Source: Oceanobacter sp. 1_MG-2023
GTDB lineage: Bacteria > Pseudomonadota > Gammaproteobacteria > Pseudomonadales > Oceanobacteraceae
Direction: 5' to 3'
NCBI RefSeq assembly: GCF_030689025.1
Contig: NZ_JAUYWA010000004.1
Span: forward strand, 124,001-188,000
Length of the DNA stretch: 64,000 nucleotides
The notes beneath the pieces are model-generated. The model did not search any database. It was given only the letters and a program-made list of their open reading frames with translations, and was not told where the DNA came from. Positions 24,930 to 35,704 of this stretch are shown here, in pieces. Each line of letters starts with the position of its first letter. The stretch's first letter is position 1. A program made the position numbers and the translations under genes.

Positions 24930-25196
24930 CTAGTCGTCAATAATTTCGGCAAATACGATCCCGGAAGCGACTTCAACATCCCGCGTCAGGGTCGAGCAAT
25001 GATCACGGGAATCGACCAGAAACACGTTGAATCCCGGCCTTTCCAGGTAGGGAAACGGGTAGTTGATATCGTCATCGAAGCACCAGGTAAAGTGCATGCC
25101 CTTGTACTGTTCACGCAGCTCGAGCAGCGTTTTTTCACTCAAACCCTGCTGTTCGACATAGTCAAAAATCGCTTGCAGTTGATGGCGGTTACTCAT
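24930..25196 (-). CDS. DUF6129-like nif-associated small protein
   Basis: 88 residues, acidic, with the block MHFTWCFDDDI in the middle and GFNVFLVDSRDHCSTLTRD following. This matches what I recall of DUF6129, a family known almost only from nif clusters next to nifY; the match is from memory. The start overlaps the nifY stop by four bases (ATGA). One Cys and His in DHCSTL are candidate ligands. No function is established. Confidence 0.7.
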   Translation of the reverse strand: MSNRHQLQAIFDYVEQQGLSEKTLLELREQYKGMHFTWCFDDDINYPFPYLERPGFNVFLVDSRDHCSTLTRDVEVASGIVFAEIIDD

Positions 25197-25915
25197 GATG
25201 AACTCTCCTGCTGTCTGGCCCAGGTCGCCCGTGCGGACGCTTCCATAATTTTTAACAACCAGGGTGGTGGCGTTTGATCCAGCACCCGTTGAAACTCAGC
25301 CATCATGGCTGTGGCAGCCCGAGGTGTACCGGATTTGACCGGGTGCAAACCAGCATTCACAACCTTGGCGCTGGCAAGGCCGCCAATGGTCAGTGCACAT
25401 AACACATGGCAATCCCGGATCAGATTGGCTCTGGCGCTGTGCTTGTCACCCTTGTATTGCTCAACCAGCACTCTCGGGGCTGGTACTTCACGAACATCAA
25501 TCAGACGAACTTCCAGTGCCGATACCTGATAAACCAGAAAACGTTCACAGGTGCCAAACGGGCCATCGACACGATCACCACGATTGGAGGCACAGGCAAT
25601 ACGCACAGATCCTGGCATATCACCTTCCTGATAAGGCTGTGGTGAGGGCACCGACTGGCGCATATCCACACCTTGACCACGTAACAGCGCAATCACTTGG
25701 CGCAGAGTGTCATCGTCGACCGGTTTTAATGCGCCTCGACCAGCCTGGCGCAGGCGATTCAGACGCAAGCGTCCAAGCCGTTGTGGCGTCAGCGGCAACC
25801 CTACCGCCCGGATCAGGATATCCATCCATTCAGCCAGAGCGATATCGGGCAACAACCGCGATGCCATCCCAATCCGCAGCGCGACGTGGTCGGTTAACCC
25901 TGACGCCGCGGCCAC
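25193..25915 (-). CDS. nifY: NifY, nitrogenase FeMo-cofactor carrier/chaperone
   Basis: 240 residues: an N-terminal helical domain (about 5-95; ALRIGMASRLLPDIALAEWM) like that of NafY, and a C-terminal cofactor-binding domain (about 100-225; VRIACASNRGDRVDGPFGTC and ALTIGGLASAKVVNAGLHPV). It lies one base after nifT in the nifHDKTY order of Azotobacter, which supports the symbol. NifY binds apo-MoFe protein and aids insertion of FeMo-co. The HFG motif of other family members reads PFGTC here, so the usual cofactor-ligand His is absent. Confidence 0.88.
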   Translation of the reverse strand: MAAASGLTDHVALRIGMASRLLPDIALAEWMDILIRAVGLPLTPQRLGRLRLNRLRQAGRGALKPVDDDTLRQVIALLRGQGVDMRQSVPSPQPYQEGDMPGSVRIACASNRGDRVDGPFGTCERFLVYQVSALEVRLIDVREVPAPRVLVEQYKGDKHSARANLIRDCHVLCALTIGGLASAKVVNAGLHPVKSGTPRAATAMMAEFQRVLDQTPPPWLLKIMEASARATWARQQESSS

Positions 25916-25916
25916 C

Positions 25917-26138
25917 TCAAGCCTCCGCGCCGCGTTTTGCCCGGACGGTCAGAGGCAAGTCCGGTTTACCTGGCAAGGTAGCTATGATGTAGCTGGAGCC
26001 ATCGCCCAGGGTCAGTTCCCCTCCCCAGGCATCGGCGGAATCAAATTCGATAGTGGTAATAATATCTTCCTGGTCTTTCTTCGGGACATACAGGGTCAGT
26101 TCACCCTTGTCGTTTTCGCGCAGCATGATATTGGGCAT
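25917..26138 (-). CDS. nifT: NifT
   Basis: 73 residues from the ATG at 26138, with AGGA eight bases before; it begins MPNIMLREN and contains the family signature LTLYVPKKDQEDII. NifT (FixU family) is a small beta-rich protein encoded after nifK in most diazotrophs, with no essential function shown. It is followed by nifY after a one-base gap and is separated from nifK by about 290 bases. Confidence 0.9.
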   Translation of the reverse strand: MPNIMLRENDKGELTLYVPKKDQEDIITTIEFDSADAWGGELTLGDGSSYIIATLPGKPDLPLTVRAKRGAEA

Positions 26139-26426
26139 GGGAGTCATCCTAGGTATTGTCATTCATGAGTTCAGCCACTGTTTATCGATCTGCATGCGCT
26201 GATAAATCTCCTTACAGAGCACGCCATGCGCGATTCAGTGTGACCAGAAGGTACATTGAGGCATCCGTTACAACTGGAGATCCAGCTGGCGGAAACCAGA
26301 AAACCACGAGTGCCAAAGGCAACTCGCGGTTTCAACAACTGACCATCAGCGACCAGCGACAGGGCAACCCCGCGCAGGTCCAGCGGTAACACCCCACTAA
26401 CAGGTGTTACTGCAACCGACTGGCGA
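26139..26426 (-). other. Long nifK-nifT intergenic region
   Basis: 288 bases without a convincing gene. A hairpin GTAACACC...GGTGTTAC lies at 26386-26410, close behind the nifK stop. It has no T run and may be an mRNA-processing or attenuation point that lowers expression of nifTY and later genes relative to nifHDK. Confidence 0.5.
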
Positions 26427-27998
26427 TTATCTGACCAGGTCGTAGTTATAATCAGTTGTTTGCATGCCACGAGTGTCGTCATCCAGACGTTCCAGCACAG
26501 AGTTAACCAGTGTGGTCAGAATCTGCATGGCACCTTCATAGCCGAGGGTAGTTTGGCGATGCAGGTGGTGACGGTCGAAGATCGGGAAGCCGATACGGAT
26601 CAGCGGTACTTCGAACTCTTTGCCTTTGTAAAGCGTGTCACGCTGGATGAACTTGCCGTAGCTGTTACCAATCATGAAATCTGGCTTGTTGGTGAATACC
26701 AGTGAGCGCATATGCCACAAATCCTTACCGACATGAACTTCACAGTCAGCACCTTGTGGGTAATTGGCCAGCATGGCGTCCATCATTTTTTTCCAACGCT
26801 TGTTACCGTTGTTGGCGAGAATATGAGTTGGTTCACAGCCCAGTTCCAACAGGAAGTGAGTCATGCCTTCGACATAATCCGGATCACCCCACAAGGCAAA
26901 TTTCTTGCCGTGCAACCAGGTGTGTGAATCCGTCATCATATCGACCAGACGACCCCGTTCTTTTTCCAGAGAGGCGGCAATCGGCTTGCCGGTGATTTCG
27001 CTGACTTTCATCAGGAATTCGTCGGTCCAGCCCAGACCCATCGGGATCTTCAACGCAGGTACGGCATGCTTCCAGGTGTTCTTGACGTACTTGGTGGTTT
27101 TGGTCAGCTGGTTAGGCTGCAACATGATGGTGTTCAGCGCGTTAGGCGCATCTTTCACTTCATCCTGAGTGGTGCCACCAGCGTACATGCGGAACTGGCC
27201 ATCAGCCGGGGTATCCAGTACTTCATCCGGATCAGACAGCAGGGTGAAATCGACATCCATCTCTTTCATCATGCGTTTGATAACGCGGTAGTTACCCAGA
27301 TAGGTTTCAAAGCCTGGTACCAGGTTCAACTTGCCGTTGCTACCCACTACCTTGTCTTCCATGTAGTTCAGGGTGAAGTAGCGGGCGATACCTTCAAACA
27401 TATTGTCCCAACCAGTCACATGCGAACCCACAAACGATGGCGTATGTGCGAATGGTGTTGGGTACTCCTGCGGCACGTGTCCTTCTTTTTTGGAGTTATT
27501 GATAAAGGCGTTAAGGTCATCACCAATAACTTCTGCCATGCAGGTGGTTGACACGGCAATCATGTCTGGCTTGTAAGTTGCCTTACAGTTTTCCAGACCG
27601 TCTTTCATGTTTTGCTGGCCACCAAATACTGCGGCGTCTTCTGTCATTGAGTCAGAAACACAAGCCACTGGCTCTTTGAAGTGACGGTTGAAGTAGGTAC
27701 GGAAGTACGCCACACAACCCTGGGAACCGTGTACGTAAGGCATGGTTTTTTCAAAACCCAGGGCACACAGAACAGCTCCCAGTGGCTGACAAGCCTTGGC
27801 CGGGTTGACGGTCAGGGCTTCACGCTGGAAGTTCAGCTCCTTGTACTCTTCAGAGGTGGTCCACATGAAGGTTTCGTCAATTTTTTCCTGACTGTGGGCT
27901 TCTTCGAAACTGGCTTTCTTGTTGCTCAGTGACTCTTTGTAATCATCATCACGGAACAGCGGATAGCTTGGTTTAATGTTGTCTACTGACTGGCTCAT
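26427..27998 (-). CDS. nifK: Nitrogenase MoFe protein beta subunit
   Basis: 523 residues from the ATG at 27998, with AGGAGGA upstream. The P-cluster ligands Cys70 (AKACQPLGA), Cys95 (GSQGCVAYF) and Cys153 (VSTTCMAEV) fall at the same numbers as in A. vinelandii NifK. With NifD it forms the alpha2beta2 MoFe protein that reduces dinitrogen at FeMo-co. Third gene of the nifHDK transcript; a small hairpin (28060-28079) sits between nifD and nifK. Confidence 0.98.
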   Translation of the reverse strand: MSQSVDNIKPSYPLFRDDDYKESLSNKKASFEEAHSQEKIDETFMWTTSEEYKELNFQREALTVNPAKACQPLGAVLCALGFEKTMPYVHGSQGCVAYFRTYFNRHFKEPVACVSDSMTEDAAVFGGQQNMKDGLENCKATYKPDMIAVSTTCMAEVIGDDLNAFINNSKKEGHVPQEYPTPFAHTPSFVGSHVTGWDNMFEGIARYFTLNYMEDKVVGSNGKLNLVPGFETYLGNYRVIKRMMKEMDVDFTLLSDPDEVLDTPADGQFRMYAGGTTQDEVKDAPNALNTIMLQPNQLTKTTKYVKNTWKHAVPALKIPMGLGWTDEFLMKVSEITGKPIAASLEKERGRLVDMMTDSHTWLHGKKFALWGDPDYVEGMTHFLLELGCEPTHILANNGNKRWKKMMDAMLANYPQGADCEVHVGKDLWHMRSLVFTNKPDFMIGNSYGKFIQRDTLYKGKEFEVPLIRIGFPIFDRHHLHRQTTLGYEGAMQILTTLVNSVLERLDDDTRGMQTTDYNYDLVR

Positions 27999-28099
27999 AA
28001 GAGTCCTCCTCTCCCGCGCCACTAATCTGTGGTCTGGCGGGTAAATGGGATGATTCAGATGAGGGCAACCACGCCCTCACCCGTTCGTGCATCGGGAAA

Positions 28100-29578
28100 T
28101 CAGGCGCTTGCTGCCACAGCGGAGTCTTCCGCTTCGGTTTTCTTCCATGGCGCAGCCAGCATTTTCCAGCAAGGGTTATTCAGGGTCATATCCATGTCGC
28201 GGGCGAAGATGGCGAAACCATCAAAGCCGTGATACGGGCCGGAATAATCCCAGGAGTGCATTTGACGGAAAGGCACGCCCATTTTCTGGAAGATGTATTT
28301 TTCCTTGATGCCGGAACCGATCAGGTCTGGTTGGACCTTTTTCACGAACTCTTCAAATTCGTAACCAGTCACATCATCGTACAGCAGGGTGGAGTCACCC
28401 ATTTCTTTCAGAGTACGGTCGTAATCATCGTTGTGACCGAATTCATAACCGGTACCAACCACTTCCATACCCAGATCTTCATAGGCACCAATCACGTGAC
28501 GAGGACGCAAGCCACCGATGTACAGCATGACGCGCTTGCCTTCCAGGCGTGGACGGTACTTGGCGATCACGGCTTCCCATTCTGGTTGGTACTTGGCAAT
28601 CACTTCTTCACACTTGGCCTGGATGCTTTCGTCAAACTGGGCAGCAATCTTGCGCAGTGACTCACAGGTTTTGGTAGGGCCGAAGAAGTTGTATTCCATC
28701 CACGGAATCTTGTACTTCTCTTCCATGTGACGGGAGATGTAGTTCATTGAGCGATAGCAGTGAACCAGGTTCAGTTTCACTTTTGGCGTCAATTCGATCT
28801 CAGAGATGGTGCCATCACCAGACCATTGCGCCACAACTCGCAAGCCCATTTCTTCCAACAGGATACGGGAAGACCAGGCATCACCACCGATGTTGTAATC
28901 GCCGATAATGGCAACGTCGTATGGTGTGGTTTCAAAACTGTTGTCTTCGTCACGGGCACCCAGTGCCCAGTCACGGACGGCATCGTTGGCAATGTGGTGA
29001 CCCAGGGACTGGGAAACGCCACGGAATCCTTCACAACGAACCGGTACAACTGTCTTGCCGTGCTCGGCGGTTTTCTTTTTGGAGACCGCTTCAATATCGT
29101 CACCGATCAGACCGATCGGGCACTCGGATTGAATGGAAATCCCTTTGTTCAGCGGGAACAGGGTTTCGATTTCATCGATCAGCTTGGACAGTTTTTTGTC
29201 ACCACCGAAGACGATGTCTTTTTCCTGAAAATCCGAGGTAAAGTTCATGGTCACAAAGGTGTTCACCCCTGTGGTACCGATGTAGTAGTTACGACGTCCT
29301 GCACGGCTGTATTGACCACAACCAACCGGGCCGTGAGAGATATGGATCATGTCCTTGATAGGACCCCATACCACACCCTTGGAACCAGCATAGGCACAAC
29401 CACGAATGGTCATTACACCGGGCAAGGATTTTTTGTTGGACGTAATACATTTCTTGGATTGTTCGAGTTCAGGGTCGTTTGGAGTCAAGTGCTTGGCGCG
29501 GTCTTTTTTGGCTTTTTCTGGATAGACCTCAAGCACTTCCTGAATCAACGATTCTACTTCATCGCGGGACATGGCCAT
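28100..29578 (-). CDS. nifD: Nitrogenase MoFe protein alpha subunit
   Basis: 492 residues, very like A. vinelandii NifD with numbering one lower. P-cluster ligands are Cys61 (TIRGCAYAG), Cys87 (GPVGCGQYS) and Cys153 (SECPIG). FeMo-co ligands are Cys274 ([10 protein letters not shown]) and His441 ([13 protein letters not shown]). The active-site Gln and His are in [12 protein letters not shown] and Val in GSKGVVWG. The gene therefore encodes a molybdenum nitrogenase, with no sign of degeneration. GGAGG lies close to the start. Confidence 0.98.
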   Translation of the reverse strand: MAMSRDEVESLIQEVLEVYPEKAKKDRAKHLTPNDPELEQSKKCITSNKKSLPGVMTIRGCAYAGSKGVVWGPIKDMIHISHGPVGCGQYSRAGRRNYYIGTTGVNTFVTMNFTSDFQEKDIVFGGDKKLSKLIDEIETLFPLNKGISIQSECPIGLIGDDIEAVSKKKTAEHGKTVVPVRCEGFRGVSQSLGHHIANDAVRDWALGARDEDNSFETTPYDVAIIGDYNIGGDAWSSRILLEEMGLRVVAQWSGDGTISEIELTPKVKLNLVHCYRSMNYISRHMEEKYKIPWMEYNFFGPTKTCESLRKIAAQFDESIQAKCEEVIAKYQPEWEAVIAKYRPRLEGKRVMLYIGGLRPRHVIGAYEDLGMEVVGTGYEFGHNDDYDRTLKEMGDSTLLYDDVTGYEFEEFVKKVQPDLIGSGIKEKYIFQKMGVPFRQMHSWDYSGPYHGFDGFAIFARDMDMTLNNPCWKMLAAPWKKTEAEDSAVAASA

Positions 29579-29617
29579 GGTGAGCCTCCTTCAAGTTAAT
29601 AACGGGTAACAGACCGG

Positions 29618-29678
29618 GTTGCGCAAGTGAGGGGGTACCTGCGCAACACGGGTTCCGATAGGACCAATCTGTCCTATC
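29618..29678 (-). promoter_or_regulatory. Two hairpins between nifH and nifD
   Basis: GTTGCGCA (29618-29625) pairs with TGCGCAAC (29640-29647), and GATAGGAC (29657-29664) pairs with GTCCTATC (29671-29678). Neither has a T run. Such stem-loops after nifH usually stabilise the nifH transcript so that more NifH than NifDK is made; here that is inferred. Confidence 0.6.
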
Positions 29679-29724
29679 CCGAGCATGGGCAGCCAACTCA
29701 GGAGAGTCAGCTCAGCCCGACCGC

Positions 29725-30645
<921 letters not shown>

Positions 30646-30761
30646 TTACCCTTAAGGGTTCGGGGAGGCAGGCAACCGTGCTTCGTTGGCACTACTGATA
30701 ACAAATCAGTCGCTTCCGGCATTTACCGAAAGCCTGTGCTGCCTGTTCACCAGTCCAATAC

Positions 30762-30777
30762 TGCAGACCTCATGCCA
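30762..30777 (-). promoter_or_regulatory. Sigma-54 promoter of nifHDK
   Basis: On the minus strand TGGCATGAGGTCTGCA, with GG and GC exactly ten bases apart. Predicted start near 30751, giving a leader of about 140 bases. Confidence 0.85.
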
Positions 30778-30872
30778 TTCCGAATAAAATATATAAGTCA
30801 TTGTTTTTTAAGTTATTTTTATTTTTGTTAAGGATTTATTATCAGTATGTATCACGACAACAACAGTGACGA

Positions 30873-30888
30873 TGTACTACACCCAACA
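30873..30888. promoter_or_regulatory. NifA upstream activator site of nifH
   Basis: TGTACTACACCCAACA, exact TGT-N10-ACA, about 97 bases upstream of the nifH -24 box. Degenerate half-sites (CGACAA near 30855, TTGTCG near 30895) flank it. Confidence 0.8.
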
Positions 30889-31197
30889 AACAATTTGTCG
30901 GGTTTTGACGATTCTATTGATGTCAGATTATTGTCATATATCGATCGCCATATCCGGGGATAAAAAGTCTATATAAGTAGCTATATCTGAATGTCGTCTT
31001 TACGCCAAAAAACAGCCGTACGGTTGCTTTGCTACACAAAAAAACAAGGCCGGGAGGAGAGAAATTCAGCGGCCACAGGGCGCAGACAGCCGATCTGGCG
31101 GAACAGACTGGCCCGCCATCAATCTGGCCTGAATATTGAAGCAGTCACGGTAACGCTCAAGCGATTTATCCAATATGACGACAGAGAGGAATCCCAC

Positions 31198-32049
31198 ATG
31201 GCAAGCTCGGAGCTTCTGCAAACACTGACCAACGGTCTGCGTACAGGGCAGATCATTCCGTACCTGGGTGCGGAAACATTAAACGGTGTCGTAGAAACCA
31301 CCACTGGCGAAGCGATTCCTGCCGACAGTGACAGTCTGATACTGGCAATGAATGGCGGTAAACCCATGGCCCCGCGACTGATGTATGAATTCCCCCGTGC
31401 GGCGATGAACCTGGAAAACAAAAAGGGCCGCAAATTTATCGAGCGCTTTCTGACCACCCAGTATGGCGAACGCCAATGGACCCAGTCCCCCTTCCACCAG
31501 TGGCTGGCGGATATGGAACTGCCTTACATTGTTGATATCAATCGCGACACCCAGCTGCAGAATGCCTATCAGGGCCGCCCCCATACCCTGATCGTAGGTA
31601 TCTCTCGTATCGCTGGCACCGACTATCGTTTCCGGATTTTCCAGTCCGATGGCAGTGACTACAGCGAAATAGACCAAGACAGCGTCGACAGCCAATTGCC
31701 GATCCTGTTCAAGCCCATGGGTACTCCGGTCCCCGAGCCTTGTTATATCGCTTCTGACGCCGACTATGTTGACTACATCACTGAACTGATGGGAGGTTTC
31801 GCCATTCCTGGTTTCCTCAAACAATACCGTCAGGGCAAACAATACCTGTTTGCTGGTATGCGGATGCAACGGGACACCGAACGCATGGTGTTGAGCGACA
31901 TTATGTACAGCGCTGGCGAACCGGCGGGCTGGGTCTTGATGCCCGAACCTAATGATAAAGAACGTCGCTTCTGCGACAAAAAGAACCTGGTGATTGTTGA
32001 AGCCGATTTCAGTGAACTGATGGCTGAAGCACAAGCACTGACGGCTTGA
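31198..32049 (+). CDS. SIR2-like domain protein beside nifH
   Basis: 283 residues from the ATG at 31198, which has GAGAGGA upstream; the longer frame starts inside the divergent promoter region. The N-terminus LRTGQIIPYLGAETL resembles the nucleotide-binding start of SIR2-like (SIR2_2) proteins, and HTLIVGISRIAGTDYRF lies in the middle. The rest (YITELMGGFAIPGFLKQYRQ) I do not recognise. SIR2-fold proteins bind NAD and act as deacylases, ADP-ribosyl transferases or NADases. Being divergent from nifH suggests a link to nitrogenase, but the biochemical role is unknown. Confidence 0.6.
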   Translation: MASSELLQTLTNGLRTGQIIPYLGAETLNGVVETTTGEAIPADSDSLILAMNGGKPMAPRLMYEFPRAAMNLENKKGRKFIERFLTTQYGERQWTQSPFHQWLADMELPYIVDINRDTQLQNAYQGRPHTLIVGISRIAGTDYRFRIFQSDGSDYSEIDQDSVDSQLPILFKPMGTPVPEPCYIASDADYVDYITELMGGFAIPGFLKQYRQGKQYLFAGMRMQRDTERMVLSDIMYSAGEPAGWVLMPEPNDKERRFCDKKNLVIVEADFSELMAEAQALTA

Positions 32050-32104
32050 TACCTTGTTGATAGCTTGATACCTGTTGCCCTTATTGGACCCGTACCAATG
32101 GGCT

Positions 32105-32144
32105 TCAGCCCTCTCAGCCTAATCGTGGTGGGTGAGAGGGCTGA
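32105..32144. terminator. Hairpin after the SIR2-like gene
   Basis: Perfect 12-bp arms TCAGCCCTCTCA (32105-32116) and TGAGAGGGCTGA (32133-32144) with a 16-base loop. No T run follows, so it may be Rho-assisted or an mRNA end. Confidence 0.55.
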
Positions 32145-32612
32145 TATTGACTCCTCATTTCTGTTCTCACCATCCTCTCTGTTGTCGTATTACTGACCCG
32201 GCCCCGGGCCTTCTCCCCCATACAGTCTTCCGTGCTTCTGCCCTGGATAACACACCATAAGACCTTTCAGCACGCCCCTCTTGCCTTATCCAACTTGCCT
32301 TGTTTTGTCATACAAAAAGACTATACCTTGACATAGTGGGTAATCCTGTTCAAAAACAGCTTGGAGCCTTGCCGTTGACAGGTATAACTACATAAGCAAA
32401 CACTTGAAGCGGTCATCAGGAAAGCGGATGCTAATAACAAGGCAAACGCTGGCAGCGGATGTCCAGCTCATCAAACCAGCCTCTTTGCGCGATCATTGTA
32501 AGTAACCCGACATCCCTTGGAGCACCTGTCTTCCATCAGGGCTCAGGGACAAGGAATCAAGGCCCGGACGCCTTACCGGCCGGTGCCAGCACCTCGGCAA
32601 AAGGATAACCAT
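32145..32612 (+). promoter_or_regulatory. Upstream region of the glycogen operon
   Basis: 468 bases with no gene. TTGACA hexamers occur near 32327 and 32374, so sigma-70-type promoters are possible, but neither has a good -10 at the right distance. I found no TGT-N10-ACA or GG-N10-GC pair, so NifA control of glg is not supported. Confidence 0.4.
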
Positions 32613-33884
32613 ATGCTCAAGAGCTACGATGATGCACCATTAACAACCGACCTCTCTCGTAAAACCCTGGCCCTGGTTCTGGCCGGTGGTGAAGGCAGCC
32701 GATTAAAACAGCTCACTCGCTGGCGGGCCAAACCGGCGGTTCCTTTTGGTGGCAAATACCGCATTATCGATTTTGTATTGTCGAACTGTGTTAACTCAGG
32801 TATTCGCAAAATCAGTGTGGTTACCCAGTACAAATCCCACTCGCTGATTCGTCACGTCCAGCGGGCCTGGTCTTTCATGCGTTATGAAGTGGGTGAGTTT
32901 GTTGAACTGATGCCCGCCCAGCAACGTATCGATAAAGGCTGGTACAAAGGTACCGCCGATGCCATTTATCAGAATCTCGACATCTTGCGCCATCACACCC
33001 CCAACTATGTGCTGATACTTGGTGGTGACCATATTTATTCCATGGACTACACCCGCATGTTGGCCGCCCACCAGCAATCCGGTGCCGATGTCACGGTCGG
33101 TTGTGTCGAAGTTCCCCTTGAAGAAGCCTCCGACTTCGGGGTGATGTCGATCGACGAAAACATGAAAGTCACCCGTTTCAGCGAAAAGCCCGCCAACCCG
33201 GAATGTATTCCCGGCAAACCAGAATCAGCGCTGGCCTCCATGGGCATTTATGTCTTCTCCAGTGATTTTCTTTACCGCACCCTGATTGACGATAACGACA
33301 ACCCGGATTCCTCCCGCGATTTCGGCAAGGACATTATTCCCGGCGTAATATCACGGCATAATGTCCAGGCCTTCCCATTTACGGATGAAGCCAGCGGTAA
33401 ACCGGCTTACTGGCGGGATGTTGGCACTTTGCAGGCGTTCTGGAAGGCCAATATCGATCTCTGCAGCATCACCCCGGAGCTGAACCTCTATAACCGCGAC
33501 TGGCCAGTCTGGACGTATCAGCCACAATTACCTCCCGCCAAATTCACCTTCGATGACGAAGGTCGCCGGGGTGAGGCCATCGACTCGCTGGTCGCTGGTG
33601 GTTGCATTATTTCCGGTGGCAGAATCAAGCGCTCGATCATTTCCAGTGACTGCCGGATTCACAGCTACTGTCATGTCAAAGACACCGTCATGCTGCCAAA
33701 CGTCAATGTACATCGTTATTGTCGCATCCAGAATGCGGTGATTGACAAGGATTGCGAAATACCGGAAGGCACCATTATTGGTGAAGATCCCGAAGCCGAC
33801 CGTCAGCGCTTTTACGTCGATGAATCCGGCATCGTGCTGGTCACGCCCGATATGTTGGGGCAAAGCATCCATATGACCCGCTGA
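32613..33884 (+). CDS. glgC: Glucose-1-phosphate adenylyltransferase
   Basis: 423 residues from the ATG at 32613 (AAGGA upstream), the usual GlgC length. It makes ADP-glucose from glucose 1-phosphate and ATP, the committed step of glycogen synthesis. The catalytic loop [15 protein letters not shown], the [16 protein letters not shown] motif, GTADAIYQN and [11 protein letters not shown] are present; the C-terminal left-handed beta helix (about 290-400) carries repeated ISGG, SYCHV and HRYCRI strands. First gene of the glg operon. Confidence 0.95.
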   Translation: MLKSYDDAPLTTDLSRKTLALVLAGGEGSRLKQLTRWRAKPAVPFGGKYRIIDFVLSNCVNSGIRKISVVTQYKSHSLIRHVQRAWSFMRYEVGEFVELMPAQQRIDKGWYKGTADAIYQNLDILRHHTPNYVLILGGDHIYSMDYTRMLAAHQQSGADVTVGCVEVPLEEASDFGVMSIDENMKVTRFSEKPANPECIPGKPESALASMGIYVFSSDFLYRTLIDDNDNPDSSRDFGKDIIPGVISRHNVQAFPFTDEASGKPAYWRDVGTLQAFWKANIDLCSITPELNLYNRDWPVWTYQPQLPPAKFTFDDEGRRGEAIDSLVAGGCIISGGRIKRSIISSDCRIHSYCHVKDTVMLPNVNVHRYCRIQNAVIDKDCEIPEGTIIGEDPEADRQRFYVDESGIVLVTPDMLGQSIHMTR

Positions 33885-33970
33885 TCCGGTAGATAAACTG
33901 ACGGCCAAAGCCTCACGACAGCCCCATACCGACAACACCCTGGAACCTGTTTCCATAACGGACCGTTCAT

Positions 33971-35698
33971 ATGCAGCCAAACAAGATCAAACTGGTTATT
34001 TGCTGGCACATGCATCAGCCTCACTATCGTGACGGGCTTGATGGCCAGTATCGCCTGCCGTGGGTTTACCTGCATGCCATCAAGGATTATTCCGATATGG
34101 CTGCCCATCTGGAAAACAATCCGGCGGCCCGCGTAGTCGTCAACTTCGCCCCGGTGTTACTGGAACAGCTGGATGACTATGCCATCCAGATGCGCCAATG
34201 GCTGGCCGATGCCCAACCCACCGGCGACCTGTTGCTGAACCTGGTCGCTGGCGCCAGCCCTGTCACCGATGACCTCGCGGCTCGGCTGGATATTCTGCAA
34301 TCGTGCAGCAAGGCCTTTGCCCCAACCATGATTGATCGCTTTCCACCGTTCCGCAAACTGCTGGATATGGCCCAGGGTGATCAGATCACCACAATCGACG
34401 ATGCGCACAGCCTGTCGTATTTCAATCGTGATTTTTTTACCGACCTGCTGGTCTGGTATCACCTTGCCTGGATGGGACATTCCCTGCGCCTGCGAGATGA
34501 ACGGGTTGGACAACTGATCAACAAGGGCCTGGCAGAAGAGCACTTTAATCACGACGACCAGCGCACTCTGGTGTCCATCATGGCGGACATCCTTGAAGAC
34601 ATTGTGCCCCGTTACCGCCAGTTACAGGATAGCGGCCAGATTGAAATATCCATGACGCCATACGGCCATCCGATTGTGCCGCTGCTGATTGATTTTAATA
34701 CCACCCGTGATGCCATGCCGGACGCCGCCTTGCCAGAGCATCCGGGTTATCCCGGCGGTTACGAGCGTGCCCGCTGGCATATGCAACACGGTATTGAGCA
34801 ATTCCGGCATTTCTTTGGGCGCGCACCTTCCGGGGTCTGGTTGTCCGAAGGGGCGGTATCCAGTGCCGCGGTCGGCTTGCTCGATGAATTTGATATTCGC
34901 TGGACCGCTTCCGGTGAAGGCGTCTGGCGGCATTCCTGTGAAGCCTCCCAGCTGGATATCCACGATATCTCCTCCAAACGGGCACTCTATCAACCGATGC
35001 GCCACAACGATCAACAATGTGCATTGTTTTTCCGCGATGACGGTATGTCGGACCTGATTGGTTTTGAATACAAAAGCTGGGACCCGCAAGACGCCGCCAA
35101 CAACTTTGCCCACAATCTCGACAACATCGCCAACCACCTTGGTGACCAGGTCGACCAGCATGTGGTTGCGGTGATTCTGGATGGCGAGAACCCCTGGGAA
35201 TATTACCCGGACAACGGCTACACCTTCCTCGAAACCCTCTACCAGACCCTGACCGAGCATCCGCGTATCGCCATGACAACCTTCTCCGATGCCCTCGACC
35301 AGAATGCCTGCGTGCGTGATTTACCAGTGCTCAAGGCTGGCAGCTGGGTGTATGGCAGTTTCTCAACCTGGATTGGCGACAAGGACAAAAACATCGGCTG
35401 GGACTTGCTGGTAGAAGCCAAGCAGGTGTTTGATCAGGTCGTTGCCAGCCAGCAACTCAGTGACGATGAACAAACCATTGCCACCCACCAGCTGGCGGTC
35501 TGTGAAGGCTCCGACTGGTTCTGGTGGTTTGGTGACTACAACCCGGCCGACTCGGTTCGTGACTTTACCCTGCTTTATCAGCGCCACCTGGAAAAACTGT
35601 ATCAGCTGCTGAAGCAGCCAATACCCGACAACCTTGATCGCTTACAGGCTGGTGGTGGCAGTCACTCCAACCATTCAGGCACCATGATTCGCAACTGA
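33971..35698 (+). CDS. GH57-family glycoside hydrolase
   Basis: 575 residues, cytoplasmic. Family 57 motifs appear in order: VICWHMHQPHYRD (about 8-20), PYGHPIVPLLID (about 220), GVWLSEGAVS (nucleophile Glu, about 288), FFRDDGMSDLIGFEY (catalytic Asp, about 355) and the helical C-terminal domain. GH57 enzymes act on alpha-1,4 or alpha-1,6 glucans as amylases, 4-alpha-glucanotransferases or branching enzymes. With glgB also in the operon, a glucan-trimming or transferase role is likely, but the exact reaction cannot be told. Confidence 0.9.
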   Translation: MQPNKIKLVICWHMHQPHYRDGLDGQYRLPWVYLHAIKDYSDMAAHLENNPAARVVVNFAPVLLEQLDDYAIQMRQWLADAQPTGDLLLNLVAGASPVTDDLAARLDILQSCSKAFAPTMIDRFPPFRKLLDMAQGDQITTIDDAHSLSYFNRDFFTDLLVWYHLAWMGHSLRLRDERVGQLINKGLAEEHFNHDDQRTLVSIMADILEDIVPRYRQLQDSGQIEISMTPYGHPIVPLLIDFNTTRDAMPDAALPEHPGYPGGYERARWHMQHGIEQFRHFFGRAPSGVWLSEGAVSSAAVGLLDEFDIRWTASGEGVWRHSCEASQLDIHDISSKRALYQPMRHNDQQCALFFRDDGMSDLIGFEYKSWDPQDAANNFAHNLDNIANHLGDQVDQHVVAVILDGENPWEYYPDNGYTFLETLYQTLTEHPRIAMTTFSDALDQNACVRDLPVLKAGSWVYGSFSTWIGDKDKNIGWDLLVEAKQVFDQVVASQQLSDDEQTIATHQLAVCEGSDWFWWFGDYNPADSVRDFTLLYQRHLEKLYQLLKQPIPDNLDRLQAGGGSHSNHSGTMIRN

Positions 35699-35704
35699 AC
35701 AGGG

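Noticed and set aside
26171-26482. 103-residue minus-strand frame over the nifK end
   Set aside because: It overlaps nifK in another frame and shows no family motif; the gap is better described as non-coding.
28760-29599. 279-residue forward frame over nifD
   Set aside because: Antisense shadow of a highly conserved gene.
31130-31160. Sigma-54-like sequences upstream of the SIR2-like gene
   Set aside because: One candidate has GA for GC and the other (CGGTAACGCTCAAGC) fits only the GG-N10-GC spacing; neither has a NifA site at a sensible distance.
32145-32612. NifA control of the glycogen operon
   Set aside because: No exact TGT-N10-ACA or usable GG-N10-GC was found in this stretch.
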